This document shows, one piece after another, positions 29,101-41,974 of a stretch of 64,000 nt of DNA (position 1 is its first letter; every line of letters begins with the position of its first letter). The notes beneath the pieces are model-generated. The model did not search any database and had not been told where the DNA came from. It was given only the letters and a program-made list of their open reading frames with translations. The stretch is from Oscarella lobularis (lineage: Eukaryota > Porifera > Homoscleromorpha > Homosclerophorida > Oscarellidae): positions 3,718,648 through 3,782,647 of the forward strand of contig NC_089177.1 in NCBI RefSeq assembly GCF_947507565.1. Reading direction: 5' to 3'. The position numbers and the translations under genes are program-made.

Positions 29101-32100
29101 TTTCGGTCAGCTTGGCGGCGAAGGAACAACTGCTCAAAGCCAACTATAGCAAGCTACAGGTAATACGTGGTGAAAAAAAAAGAATTAATAATGCATTTGG
29201 TAATTGTTTCTGTAGTTGGCACTGAGTGAAAATCGTCGGATACGGAAAAAAGTTCAGCCCGTTTTTGAGCGACTCATGACGCCTCACTTATCCAAAGTCG
29301 ATCAGGCCATCGAACCCGGTCTGGCGATGCTGACGTGGTCGTCGTTGAACGTGGACGGCTACGTGGACGGCATACGATCAGCCCTCAGCGAAGTCGAACT
29401 TCTTATCGATCGAATCAACGACATATGCACGTATCGAATTGACGCAATTCTAGAAGAAATGCTCAACGTACCGCTATGCGAAATGCCCGAAAACGAACCG
29501 TGGACGATCGATCAATTCGTTCAAAAAACGACCGAACTCGCCGCAACGGGCCAATGCCTACTCGAATCAAAAAGCCTATTGGTCGAAAAAGCCGCCGAAG
29601 AGGTCATAGGACTACTCTTGGGTCCCGACGACGAAGGCCTTCTCGACGGCATGCCTGCTATTCCGTCGCCTTCGATTCTTCCTAGTCCTGAGCGTCCTGG
29701 CGGCGGAAGCGATGCCCTTGCGCCCTCCGCCGGTCCCGGTCCGGGCACGGCGGCGTCGTCGAAACGAAAAGTCACTACGACGAGTCGGAGCGGACCGCGC
29801 GCTTCGTCGTCGATGTCGAGCGTCGAGGAAGCGACGACGCGTCCCGTGCCCGGTCAATTGACTTTGGAACGGCGTCGTCAGCAGCGCTACGAAATGGAAG
29901 AAGAAGCGCAAGAATTGCGAGCCCACTTCAATCGGCGCAATCTCGACACGCTGCTTCGAATGACGAAAGCGACGTTGGATATGATTAAACGGCGCGTGTC
30001 GTCGAGCTCGTTCAACGTGTACGGCGACGCGGAAGAGCAGCGAAAGCGCGACAATCGCGTGACGTTTCGCGCCGACGTCGTTCTCGCTATACCGAACGTG
30101 TGCATGCGACCCGCGCTCGACGAGATACAGCAGGCCGTTAATAAGGCGGCGCAGTGCGTCGTCGGCGCGTCGAAAGGGGTTCTCCAGTGGGGACAGAAGC
30201 GGGACGTCGAGGAAAAGTCTGTTTGTGAGGCGCCCGAAGACGGTACGGCGACGAAAGCGGAGGGCGACGTGGCGGCGGCGACGGAAGCGCAGACGAGTCA
30301 TTCGCAAATGGAGCGTCAGCAGAGTCGGGTTGAGTTTGACGAAGTGGCGGCGGCGGCGGCGGCGGCGGCGGCACCGGCGGCGACGGCACCGGCGGCGACG
30401 GCACCGGCGGTCGAGACGCGAAAGAAAACGTTGCGGAATTACTACAAACTCGTTTCGGAAAATAAAGAGGTTGTCAAGTTGATGTCTCTTCTGTCGACGG
30501 CAATCAATTCGACGAAACAGAACATCACGACGGCGTTAGAACAGTTCAATAAGTACGGCGAGCTTTGGCAGAAGGACGTCGACGTCAGCATAAAGGAGTT
30601 TTTGGAATCGGAGCCGGCATTGAGCGAATTTCAAGGGCGAATTCTTCACTATCAGGATTTGGATCGTGTGATCAGCGCCGAACCCGACACAGTGTGCGTC
30701 GGAGCTGTCTGCTTGTATACAGGTAAAAAGAAAGAAAAGAGAGCGTTTTCTCTATACAACGAATATTATTATTATTATTATTATTAGAGTCGTTGAGAAT
30801 TGCTCTTATGGCCGAGACGAAGAATTGGAAGTTGGCCTACGGACGAAGTTGCAATCGTCGCTACGCGTCGAACATGGAAGAAGTGTTCGCGTTCGTCGAC
30901 GATCTGACGAAACGTTTGAGCCGACCCATCAAGGATTTAGACGACGTTCGCTCGGCGATGGCAGGACTGAAAGAAATTCGCGAAAATCAAATTCGCATCG
31001 ACATGGAAATCGGTCCAATTGAAGTGAGAGAGAGAGAAAAAAACGAGGAAACGCGTCTCAGTTTTTTTTCCCCCTAGGAATCGTACTCGACGTTGAATCG
31101 ATACGAAATAGCCGTTCCTCGCGAAGAGGCGGAACGCGTCGACACGCTCCACTACGGCTGGGAACGACTACTCGGTCTCGGCATTCAAGTTCAAGATCAC
31201 CTAATCAAAATCCAACCCGAATTCAAAGGAACGCTCGTCGAAAACGTGACGACGTTCGTCGAAGACGTGAACTCGTTCACGGGCGACTACGACGCGGGCG
31301 GACCCATGGTCTCCGGCGTGGCGCCGCGCGAGGCGAGCGAGCGACTTCAGGTGTTTCAAGCGCAATTCGACGAACTCTATCGACGCTTTGTGACGTATCA
31401 CGACGGGGAAGATCTGTTTGGATTGCCCGTGACCGACTATCCGACGTTGATGCGCATTAAGAAGGAGTTGAGTCTGTTGCAGAAATTGTACGGACTCTAT
31501 AACGCCGTCATGGATAGCATTGACGGCTATTACGACATCGCCTGGTCGGAGTTGGACACGGAGAAAATCAATAACGAGTTATTGGATTTTCAGAATCGAT
31601 GTCGAAAGTTGCCGAAAGCGATGAAAGATTGGCAGGCGTTTTTGGATCTGAAGAAGAAAATTGACGATTTTAACGAAACGTGTCCACTTCTGGAACTGAT
31701 GGCGAACAAGGCGATGAAGCAGCGACACTGGGATCATTTGGAACAGTTGACGAAGCACAAATTCGACGTCGAAGCGGAAAACTTTCAATTGCGAAATATC
31801 ATGGAAGCGCCGCTACTCGAGAACAAGGAGGACATCGAAGACATTTGCATTGCCGCCGTCAAGGAACAGGACATCGAAGCGAAATTGAAGGGAGTCGTGA
31901 ACGAGTGGAGCGCGCAGGAATTGCAATTTTCGACGTTTAAAAATCGCGGCGAATTGTTGCTCAAAGGCGAAGCGACGTCCGAAACGGTTCTTCTCATGGA
32001 AGACAGTCTCATGGTGCTCGGGTCGTTGATGAGCAATCGCTATAACGCGCCTTTCAAGAAGGACATTCAGTCGTGGGTTCAAAAATTGACACGCACGACG

Positions 32101-35100
32101 GAAATCATTGAGAATTGGCTCGTCGTGCAGAACTTGTGGATCTATCTCGAAGCCGTCTTCGTCGGCGGCGACATCGCCAAGCAATTGCCCAAAGAAGCGA
32201 AACGCTTTCAAAATATCGATAAGTCGTGGTTGAAAATCATGACGCGCGCTCACGAGACGATTAACGTCGTTCTGTGTTGCGTTGGCGACGAGACGCTCGG
32301 TCAATTGTTGCCGCATCTATTGGAGCAACTCGAGTTGTGTCAGAAATCGTTGACCGGATATTTGGAGAAGAAACGACTTCTCTTTCCGCGCTTCTTCTTC
32401 GTCTCCGATCCGGCGCTCTTGGAGATTTTGGGTCAGGCGAGCGATTCGCACACGATTCAAGCGCATTTGCTCGGCGTTTTCGACAACGTGAAATCGGTTC
32501 GTTTTCACGAGAAGGACTACGATCGCATCCTATCGATGTCGTCGCGCGAAGGCGAAACGGTCGAATTCGACGACGCCGTCATGGCGCAGGGAAACGTCGA
32601 AGTGTGGCTCAGTAATCTACTCAAACAAGTGCACAGCACCGTTCACTCGATCATACGCACGGCGTCGCACGCCGTCTCCGATCCGAGTTTTCAAATGTTT
32701 GAATTTTTCGACTCGTTTCCCGCGCAGGTCGGAATTCTCGGCATACAGATCATTTGGACGCGCGACGCCCAAACGGCGCTGAGCAACGCGCGTTCGGACA
32801 AGACGATCATGAAAACGACGAATCAGTCGTTTTTAGACATATTGAACGCGCTCATCGAAATGACGACGAAAGATCTGTCCAAATTCGATCGGACCAAATA
32901 CGAGACGCTCGTCACGATTCACGTTCACCAGCGCGACATATTCGACGATCTCGTTCGAATGCACGTCAAAACGCCAGCCGATTTCGAATGGCTCAAGCAG
33001 TCGCGATTCTACTTCAACGACGACACGGACAAGTGTCTCATATCGATAACCGACGTTGATTTCGAGTATCAGAACGAATACGTCGGCTGTACGGAACGTC
33101 TCGTCATTACGCCGCTCACCGATCGATGCTACATCAGTCTCGCTCAAGCGCTCGGTATGGCGCTCGGCGGCGCGCCGGCCGGACCGGCGGGCACGGGAAA
33201 AACGGAAACGGTCAAGGACATGGGCAAAGCGTTGGGAAAATTCGTCGTCGTTTTCAACTGTTCCGATCAGATGGACTATCGTGGATTGGGACGAATTTAC
33301 AAAGGTTTGGCGCAGAGTGGTAGCTGGGGCTGTTTCGACGAATTCAATCGAATCGAATTGCCCGTCTTGTCGGTCGCCGCTCAGCAAATTGCCATCGTAT
33401 TGGCGTGCAAAAAAGATCGCAAGAGCGAATTCATTTTCACCGACGGCGACGTCGTCAGTCTCAATCCCGAATTCGGACTATTTCTCACGATGAATCCCGG
33501 CTACGCCGGTCGACAAGAATTGCCGGAAAACTTGAAGATTAATTTTCGACCGGTCGCTATGATGGTTCCCGATCGACAGATCATTATTCGCGTCAAATTG
33601 GCGAGCTGCGGATTCATCAACAACATCGTTCTCGCCTGCAAATTCTATACTCTTTATAAATTGTGCGAGGAACAGCTGACGAAGCAGGTCCACTACGATT
33701 TCGGTCTGCGAAACATTCTCTCCGTCCTACGAACGCTCGGCGCCGTCAAACGACAAAATCCCGAAGACGGCGAACCGAAGACGGTGATGCGCGTTTTGCG
33801 CGACATGAATTTGTCCAAGTTGGTCGACGAGGACGAGCCGCTCTTTCTCTCGCTCATCAACGATCTCTTTCCCGGAATTCAACTCGACAAGGCCGGCTAT
33901 CCGGACTTGGAAGCGGCGATTTCGAATCAAGTCAACGCCGCCGGTCTCGTCTATCATCCCGCCTGGACGCTCAAGTTGATTCAGCTCTTCGAAACGCAAC
34001 GCGTTCGTCACGGAATGATGGCTCTCGGTCCGAGCGGCGCCGGCAAAACGTGCTGCATCAACGTGCTCATGAAAGCGATGACCGACACGGGAACGCCGCA
34101 CAAAGAGATGCGCATGAATCCGAAGGCGATTACGGCGCCGCAAATGTTCGGACGACTCGACGTCGCGACGAACGATTGGACGGACGGCATTTTTTCGACG
34201 CTCTGGCGAAAGACGTTGCGCGCGAAAAAGAACGAGCACATTTGGCTCGTTCTCGACGGTCCCGTCGACGCGATATGGATCGAGAATCTCAACTCGGTTC
34301 TAGACGATAACAAGACGTTGACGCTCGCCAACGGAGATCGCATACCCATGGCGCCCAATTGCAAAATCATTTTCGAACCGCACAACATCGATAACGCGTC
34401 GCCGGCGACCGTTTCGCGAAACGGCATGGTTTACATGAGCTCGTCGGCTCTCGATTGGAAGCCCATTCTCGAGGGATGGCTCAACACGCGAACGCCCGTC
34501 GAAAAGAGCGTGCTCACGGATCTCTTCGATCCTATCTTCACGAATGTCTATCGATACAATTTGACGTCGTTGACGCCGAAAATGGAACTGTTGGAATGTA
34601 ATTATATTGCCCAATGCATCACTCTTCTCCAAGGGCTTATACCGACTAAAGACGACGGTAGTCAAGTGTCGACCGCTCATCTCGGTCGTCTGTTCGTTTT
34701 CGCGATCATGTGGTCGATCGGGGCCCTACTTGAACTCGAAGATCGTGCCAAATTGGAGGCGTTTATGCGTCAGGATGCGCCTCAATTGGACTATCCGCCC
34801 GTCGACGCGTCAATCGGCGACACGATATTCGAATACGTCGTCAACGAACAAGGCGAGTGGCAGCACTGGAAAGAACGCGTGCCGGAGTACGTCTATCCGA
34901 AAGATCACACGCCGGAATACGCTTCCATTCTCGTGCCCAATGTCGATAACGTTCGCACGGATTTTCTCATCGACGCCGTGGCGAAGCAGCAAAAGTCCGT
35001 TCTGCTCATCGGCGAACAGGGTACGGCGAAGACGGTCATCGTCAAGGGCTATTGCGGCAAGTACGACAAAGAACAGCAACTTTTTAAGAGTCTCAACTTC

Positions 35101-38100
35101 TCGTCGGCGTCTACGCCCTACATCTTTCAGCGCACGATCGAAAGCTACGTCGACAAGCGCATGGGCACGACGTACGGTCCGCCGGCCGGCAAGAAAATGA
35201 CTGTCTTCGTCGACGACGTCAATATGCCTATTATCAACGAATGGGGTGATCAGCCGACAAACGAAATCGTTCGACAGACAATGGAAATGAAGGGTTTCTA
35301 TAATTTGGAGAAACCCGGCGAATTTACGAACATCGTCGACATTCAATTCGTCGCCGCCATGATTCATCCCGGTGGCGGTCGAAACGACATACCGCAGCGT
35401 CTCAAACGACAATTCACCGTCTTCAATTGCACGCTCCCGTCGAATGCGTCGATCGACAAGATTTTCGGCGTCATCGGTTGCGGTCATTTTTGCGTCGAAC
35501 GACAATTTTCGTCCGACGTCTGCGATATGACGAGCAAATTGGTGTCGTGTACGCGTCATCTGTGGCAGGCGACGAAAGTGAAGATGCTTCCGACGCCGGC
35601 CAAATTTCACTACGTTTTCAATTTGCGCGATTTGTCTCGAATTTGGGAAGGGATGCTTACCGTCGACGCCGACGTGTGCGCGTCGATCGACGTCTTGCTC
35701 GCGCTTTGGCGAAATGAGTCGACGCGCGTAATCGCCGATCGATTCACGACTCCCGAAGACAAGGCCTGGTTCGACAAGGCAATCGTACGCGTCGTCACCG
35801 AAAATCTCGGCGACGACGTGGCGAGTCAGCTCGCCGACGAGCCCTACTTCGTCGACTTTCTTCGCGATCCGCCCGAACCGACGGGCGAGGAAGCGGACGA
35901 CGCCGATTTGGAAGCGCCGAAAATTTACGAGGCCATTCCGCCGTGGAACGAGTTGGAGGAAAAGCTTCAGCAATATTTGGCGCAGTACAACGAAACGGTT
36001 CGCGGATCGGGCATGGACTTGGTCTTCTTCAAAGACGCTATGGTGCATCTCGTCAAAATTTCTCGCATCATTCGTACGGCTCGCGGCAATGCGCTACTGG
36101 TCGGCGTCGGCGGTTCGGGCAAGCAAAGTCTAACGCGTCTCGCGACGTTTATCGCCGGCTATAAGAGTTTTCAAATCACGTTGACGCGTTCGTACAACAC
36201 GAATAATTTGATGGACGATCTGAAAGTGCTCTATCGGACGGCGGGCGTCCAAGGCAAGGGAATGACGTTCATTTTCACCGATAACGAAATCAAAGACGAA
36301 AACTTTCTCGAGTACATGAACAACGTCTTGTCGTCGGGCGAAGTGTCGAATTTGTTCGCTCGCGACGAACTCGACGAAATCAATTCCGAATTGATACCGA
36401 TTATGAAAAAGGAACATCCGCGTGTGCCGCCGACGCCCGAAGCGCTCTACGACTACTTTCTCTCGCGCGTACGACAGAATTTGCACGTCGTTCTCTGCTT
36501 CTCGCCGGTCGGCGAAAAGTTTCGTAATCGTTCTCTGAAATTTCCCGGTTTGATTTCCGGCTGTACGATGGACTGGTTCAGTCGGTGGCCCAAGGACGCG
36601 CTCATTGCCGTCGCCAAGCATTTTCTCGCCGAATACGACGTCAAATGTTCGGACGACGTGAAAAAGGAATTGATCGAGACAATGGGTTTGATTCAGGACG
36701 GCGTCGCCGAAACGTGCGTCGACTATTTCAATCGTTATCGTCGCTCGACGCACGTCACGCCCAAGAGCTATTTGTCGTTTATAAACGGTTACAAGGAGGT
36801 CTACACGACGAAATATAAAGAAATCAACGAACTCGCTCGTCGCATGAACACGGGATTGGATAAGTTGGTCGAAGCGAGTGCTTCGGTCGCTCAGCTCTCT
36901 AAAGAACTCGCCGTCAAAGAAAAGGAATTGGCCGTCGCTTCGAAAAAAGCCGAGGAAGTGCTCATCGAAGTGACGGCGAGCGCCCAAGCCGCCGAAAAAG
37001 TCAAGGCTCAAGTGCAGAAAGTCAAGGACAAAGCGCAGGCGATTGTCGACGAAATTTCGTCGGAAAAGGCCGTCGCCGAGGAGAAATTGGAAGCGGCGAA
37101 ACCGGCGCTCGAAGAGGCCGAAGCGGCGCTGCAGACGATCAAACCGGCCGATATATCGACCGTGCGAAAATTGGCGAAACCGCCTCACTTGATTATGCGA
37201 ATCATGGACTCCGTTCTTTTGCTCTTTCAACGTCGTCTCGACTCGGTCACTGCCGATCCCGAACGACCCTGTCCCAAGCCGTCGTGGAGCGAATCGTTGA
37301 AGATGATGAGTTCGAGTGGCTTTCTCAACGGGCTTCTGCTCTTTCGCAAGGATTCGATCAACGAGGAGACGGTCGAACTGATTGCGCCTTATCTCGAAAT
37401 GGAGGACTATACGAAAGAGAACGCGAAGAAAGTGTGCGGCAACGTGGCCGGCTTGCTCGCGTGGACGCGCGCCATGTCCCTCTTCTACAGCGTCAATCGC
37501 GAAGTGTTGCCGCTCAAGGCCAATCTCGCCATCCAAGAAGCGCGACTGAACGCGGCGAATCTCGAACTGAACAAAGCGCAAGCTCAACTCGAAGAGAAAG
37601 AGGTCGAACTCAAAGCCGTTCAGGACATGTACGACAAAGCGGTGCGCGAGAAGCAGGAACTCCTCGACGACGCCGAGACGTGCCGTCGCAAGATGGAGGC
37701 GGCGACGGCGCTCATCGACGGTCTGGGCGGCGAGAAGACGCGCTGGACGCAACAGAGTAAAGAGTTCCAGGCGCAGATTGGTCGTCTCGTCGGCGACGCC
37801 GTTCTCTGTACGGGTTTCTTGTCGTACACGGGACCGTTCAATCAGGAGTTTCGTCTCATTCTCATTGACAAGTGGAAGACGGAATTGAAGCAGCGACGTA
37901 TACCCTTTTCGGGCGATATTAATTTAGTCGACATGACGACCGATTCGGCGACAATTGGCGAGTGGAATTTGCAGGGTTTGCCCAACGACGAATTGTCGAT
38001 TCAAAACGGAATTATCGTGACGAAAGCGACTCGCTTTCCTCTTCTCATCGATCCTCAAGGTCAAGGAAAGGCCTGGATCAAAGCAAAAGAAGCGTCAAAT

Positions 38101-41100
38101 GAATTGCAGGTATGTAATAGGGATGGAAATACAAAAAATTTTATTGACATTTATACAGGTTACGAGTTTAAATCACAAATACTTTCGAACGCATTTGGAA
38201 GATTCTCTATCGCTCGGACGCCCGCTTCTCATCGAGGACGTCGCCGAGGAACTGGACCCGGCCCTTGACAACGTGCTCGAAAAGAATTTCATCAAGTCGG
38301 GGTCGACCTTCAAGGTCAAAGTCGGCGACAAGGAAGTGGACGTGATGAAGGGTTTTATGCTGTACGTGACGACGAAGATACCGAATCCCGCTTACACGCC
38401 GGAGATCTTCGCTCGCACTTCGGTCATCGATTTCACGGTGACGATGAAGGGATTGGGCGATCAGTTGCTCGGTCTCGTCATTATGAAGGAGAAGAGCGAA
38501 TTGGAAAACGAACGAATGAAACTGATGGAAGACGTGACGGCTAATAAGAAAAAGATGAAGGAATTGGAAGACAATTTGCTTTATAGACTGACTAGTACCA
38601 AGGCAAGTGTGGCGATATAAAACGAGAGAGATAGGCTCACTGTTGTTTAATTAATTAGGGTTCTCTTGTTGATGACGAATCTTTGATTCAAGTGCTTCGA
38701 ACGACAAAATCGACGGCGGAGGAAGTCAGCTACAAGTTGACCACCGCCGCCGAAACGGGAATCAAGATAACGGCAGCTCGAGAAGAATTCAGAACAGGTC
38801 AGTGGTTAATTGATAAAAAATTAAAATCGTATTATTCTTCGTAGTTGCTACGCGTGGAAGTATTCTTTACTTTTTGATTGTGGAAATGTCCATGGTCGAT
38901 TGCATGTACCAGACGTCGTTGGCTCAGTTTCTGGGTATCTTCGATTTGTCCATGCAGCGTTCGACGAAATCGCCGATCACTGCGAAGCGAATCACCAACA
39001 TCGTCGAATATCTCACGTTCGAAGTGTTCAAGTACGCCTGTCGGGGTTTGTACGAGACGCACAAGTTTCTCTTCACGCTTCTCTTGGCCTTGAAAATCGA
39101 TCTGGAAAACGGCAAAGTGAAGCACCACGAATTCCAGACGCTGATCAAAGGCGGCGCCGCTCTCGATCTCAAAGCCGTGCAGCCCAAGCCGTTCAAGTGG
39201 ATCACCGACATGACGTGGCTCAATCTGGTCGAATTGAGCAAATTGACGCAGTTTTCCGAGGTGCTGAATCAAATTTCGCGCAACGAAAAAGCGTGGCGAG
39301 TCTGGTTCGAATCAGACGCGCCCGAAGAGACAGTCATACCCGACGGATACAGCAACTCGCTCGACACGTTTAGGAAACTCTTGCTAGTCAGGTATAAAAG
39401 GAAAAAGAAGTCGAGGAGATATGATTGGATTTTTTATCTTTATTTTTTAGGTGCTGGTGTCCGGATCGCGTGTTGCCGCAGGCTCGTAAGTACGTAGCCG
39501 AATCGTTGGGCGTCAAGTACGCCGAAGGAGTCATTCTCGATGTCAAGGCCATGTGGGAAGAGAGCACTAATCGCACGCCGATGATTTGCCTTCTTTCCAT
39601 GGGCTCCGATCCGACCAATCAAATTGAATCGCTCGCAAAGCGAATGAACATCGACTGTCGCAACGTGTCGATGGGTCAGGGTCAGGAAGTGCACGCTCGT
39701 CGTCTCTTGCAGCAGTTTATGGCCCAAGGGGGCTGGGCTCTCCTGCAGAATTGTCATCTCGGTCTCGGTTTTCTCGAAGAGTTGCTTCTCACCGTGACGG
39801 ACGCGGAGCAAATGCACGAACAGTTTCGTCTGTGGATTACGACCGAAGTGCACGAGAAATTCTCCATCAATTTGCTTCAAATATCGATCAAATTCACCAA
39901 CGAACCGCCTCAGGGAATCAAGGCCGGATTGAAGCGCTCCTTTCACGGCACGGTCACTCAAGAAGTGCTCGAAGTCAGCAACATGGTTCAGTGGAAACCG
40001 ATGCTCTACGCCGTATCTTTTCTTCATACGACAGTTCAGGTTTGAGAAAAAGCCTCATCGATATCGATATGTATGCACTGCAATTCTTCTATGTGAATAT
40101 AGGAACGGCGCAAATTTGGACCTCTCGGATGGAATATACCGTACGAATTCAATCAGGCCGATTTGGCTTCGACGATTCAATTTTTTCAAAACCATCTCGA
40201 CGACATGGACATAAAAAGGGTATAGGAAAGAAATTGTTTCCACGTATAACGACCTATATATATATATATATATACTCGACTCGATTAGGGGGTCTCTTGG
40301 AGCACAGTTCGCTACATGATCGGCGAAGTCCAGTACGGCGGAAAAGTGACGGACGACTTCGACAAACGCCTACTGAACACATTTTCAAAAGTGCGCCCGG
40401 TCGCGACGTACGGTCTCGGCACTCTCGAATATTTCTTTTTCCCTAGGTCTGGTTCGGCGAGCACATGTTCCAGCCGTCGTTCAACTTCTACAAGGGTTAT
40501 CCTATTCCCAAGTGCAATACCCAGACGCAGTATCTCGACTATATCGATCAACTTCCTCTCGTCGACACGCCTGAAGCGTTCGGGCTCCATCCCAACGCCG
40601 ATATCACGTATCAGAGCAACACAGCGCAGTCGATTCTCGATACGATACTCAAGATTCAGCCGAAAGATAGCGGCGCCGGTGGCGGCGAAACGCGCGAGAG
40701 CATTGTTCATCGGCTCGCCGACGACATGCTGGAAAAATTGCCCCCGTTCTATGTTTCCCACGAAGTGAGAGCGCGTCTCCAGAAGATGGGCATACTGGCG
40801 CCGATGAACATTTTTCTTCGGCAAGAAATCGATCGCATGCAGCGCGTCATTGTCGCCGTTCAGTCGACTCTTACCGATCTTAAACTTGCGATCGACGGCA
40901 CGATTATCATGAGCGAGGTTTTTAGCGCGCGGAGAAACGGACGGAGAGGGGTCTTGTAACTGTGCCTTTTCTTTTTTATTAGACTCTTAGAGATGCGCTG
41001 GATAAAATGTACGACGCTCAAATTCCCATCGTTTGGCAAAAGGTCAGGTTTAGAGATGAAATATGTTTGTGTGCGAAAAATGAGCATTTTGTTCGCAATT

Positions 41101-41699
41101 TAGATTTCTTGGAAGTCGTCTACGCTTGGTTTCTGGTTTACCGAGCTATTGGAACGCGACGCCCAATTTCGCAGTTGGTGTTTCGAAGGACGACCGAACG
41201 TCTTCTGGATGACAGGCTTTTTCAATCCACAGGGTTTCCTTACGGCAATGCGACAGGTATATAGTTATAATCTTCGGCTCTTGATGTCATTTTTTTCTGC
41301 TTGCGCTTTTAGGAAGTGACCCGTGCTCACAAGGGCTGGGCCTTGGACTCTGTCGTTTTGCATAACGACGTACTTCGCCAGTACAAGGACGATATCACGT
41401 CGCCGCCGCAGGAGGGCGTCTATATTCACGGTCTGTCGCTTGACGGGGCCGGCTGGGACAGACGAAATGGCAAGCTTGTCGAGTCGCCCAACAAGGTTCT
41501 CTTCACTCAAGTTCCCATCGTCTGGATCTATGCCATTAATGCGACGTCTGGCAACGATGCAAAGATGTATCGGTGCCCGGTTTATAAGAAACCGATGCGT
41601 ACCGACTTGAATTTCATCACGACTCTCCTCCTGAAAACAACTCAGAATCCGGATCATTGGACAATGCGGGGAGTCGCTTTACTTTGCGACACCAAGTAG
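26195..41699 (+). CDS. DNAH5/8: Outer-arm axonemal dynein heavy chain, DNAH5/DNAH8 type
   Basis: The motor subunit of ciliary outer dynein arms, complete over about 22 exons and roughly 4,600 residues. It opens with [19 protein letters not shown] at 26195. The tail includes [14 protein letters not shown] and [14 protein letters not shown], both typical of DNAH5/8. One exon, about 31078-38109, runs from the tail through the linker and most of the motor. Walker A sites are AAA1 GPAGTGKT (33181-33204), AAA2 GPSGAGKT (34027-34050), AAA3 GEQGTAKT (35011-35034) and AAA4 GVGGSGKQ (36103-36126). Two charged coiled coils (about 36830-37160 and 37500-37760) flank the microtubule-binding tip. The end, [14 protein letters not shown], matches the family terminus, with TAG at 41697. 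A low-complexity Pro/Ser insert and an Ala/Thr/Pro run in the tail are unusual. No frame break seen. Confidence 0.95.
30344..30410 (+). repeat. GCG/GGC triplet run coding for Ala, then Ala-Pro-Thr repeats
   Basis: A run of GCG triplets followed by two near-identical 15-base units (ggcaccggcggcgac). It lies inside the dynein tail exon and encodes about ten alanines and then [12 protein letters not shown]. Frame is kept. Confidence 0.8.
30763..30787 (+). repeat. (ATT)n microsatellite at the 3' end of a dynein intron
   Basis: Seven or eight ATT units end directly at the TTATTAG acceptor of the intron that separates the exons ending near 30721 and starting at 30788. It replaces the normal pyrimidine tract. 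Confidence 0.8.
40253..40274 (+). repeat. (TA)n microsatellite in a dynein intron
   Basis: About ten TA units inside a short intron near the 3' end of the dynein gene, between the exon coding the [11 protein letters not shown] block and the following exon. Confidence 0.8.
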
Positions 41700-41974
41700 T
41701 ACGTTTTCGTCTATCTTATTTTCACCATACAACTATGATTTATTGGTCTTATGCATTTACTTCATTTATTTGTAGGTGACGTCGTGATCGTATATATATA
41801 TATATTGTGAAAAGTGCGTACACTGCACACAACGGTGGCCTTACAATTACGGAAGTTTTGAATTAATTAGTGGACAATAGCGGAAGGGGGCAGTTGTTGC
41901 GGTTTTTGAATTCCTCTCGTGACGCAAGCGAGTCCCGTACGAGAACCCGGTTGTTGTGGGGGTAGGGGCGAGAC
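41700..41974. other. Short intergenic gap, dynein to SNRK
   Basis: Holds the dynein 3' flank and the SNRK 5' flank. A (TA)n run occupies about 41790-41806. No gene seen. Confidence 0.5.

Noticed and set aside
34810-37752. Long minus-strand frames (412 and 540 codons) inside the dynein gene
   Set aside because: They mirror the dynein exon on the opposite strand, are Arg/Phe-rich, and show no family similarity. They are shadows of strong codon bias.
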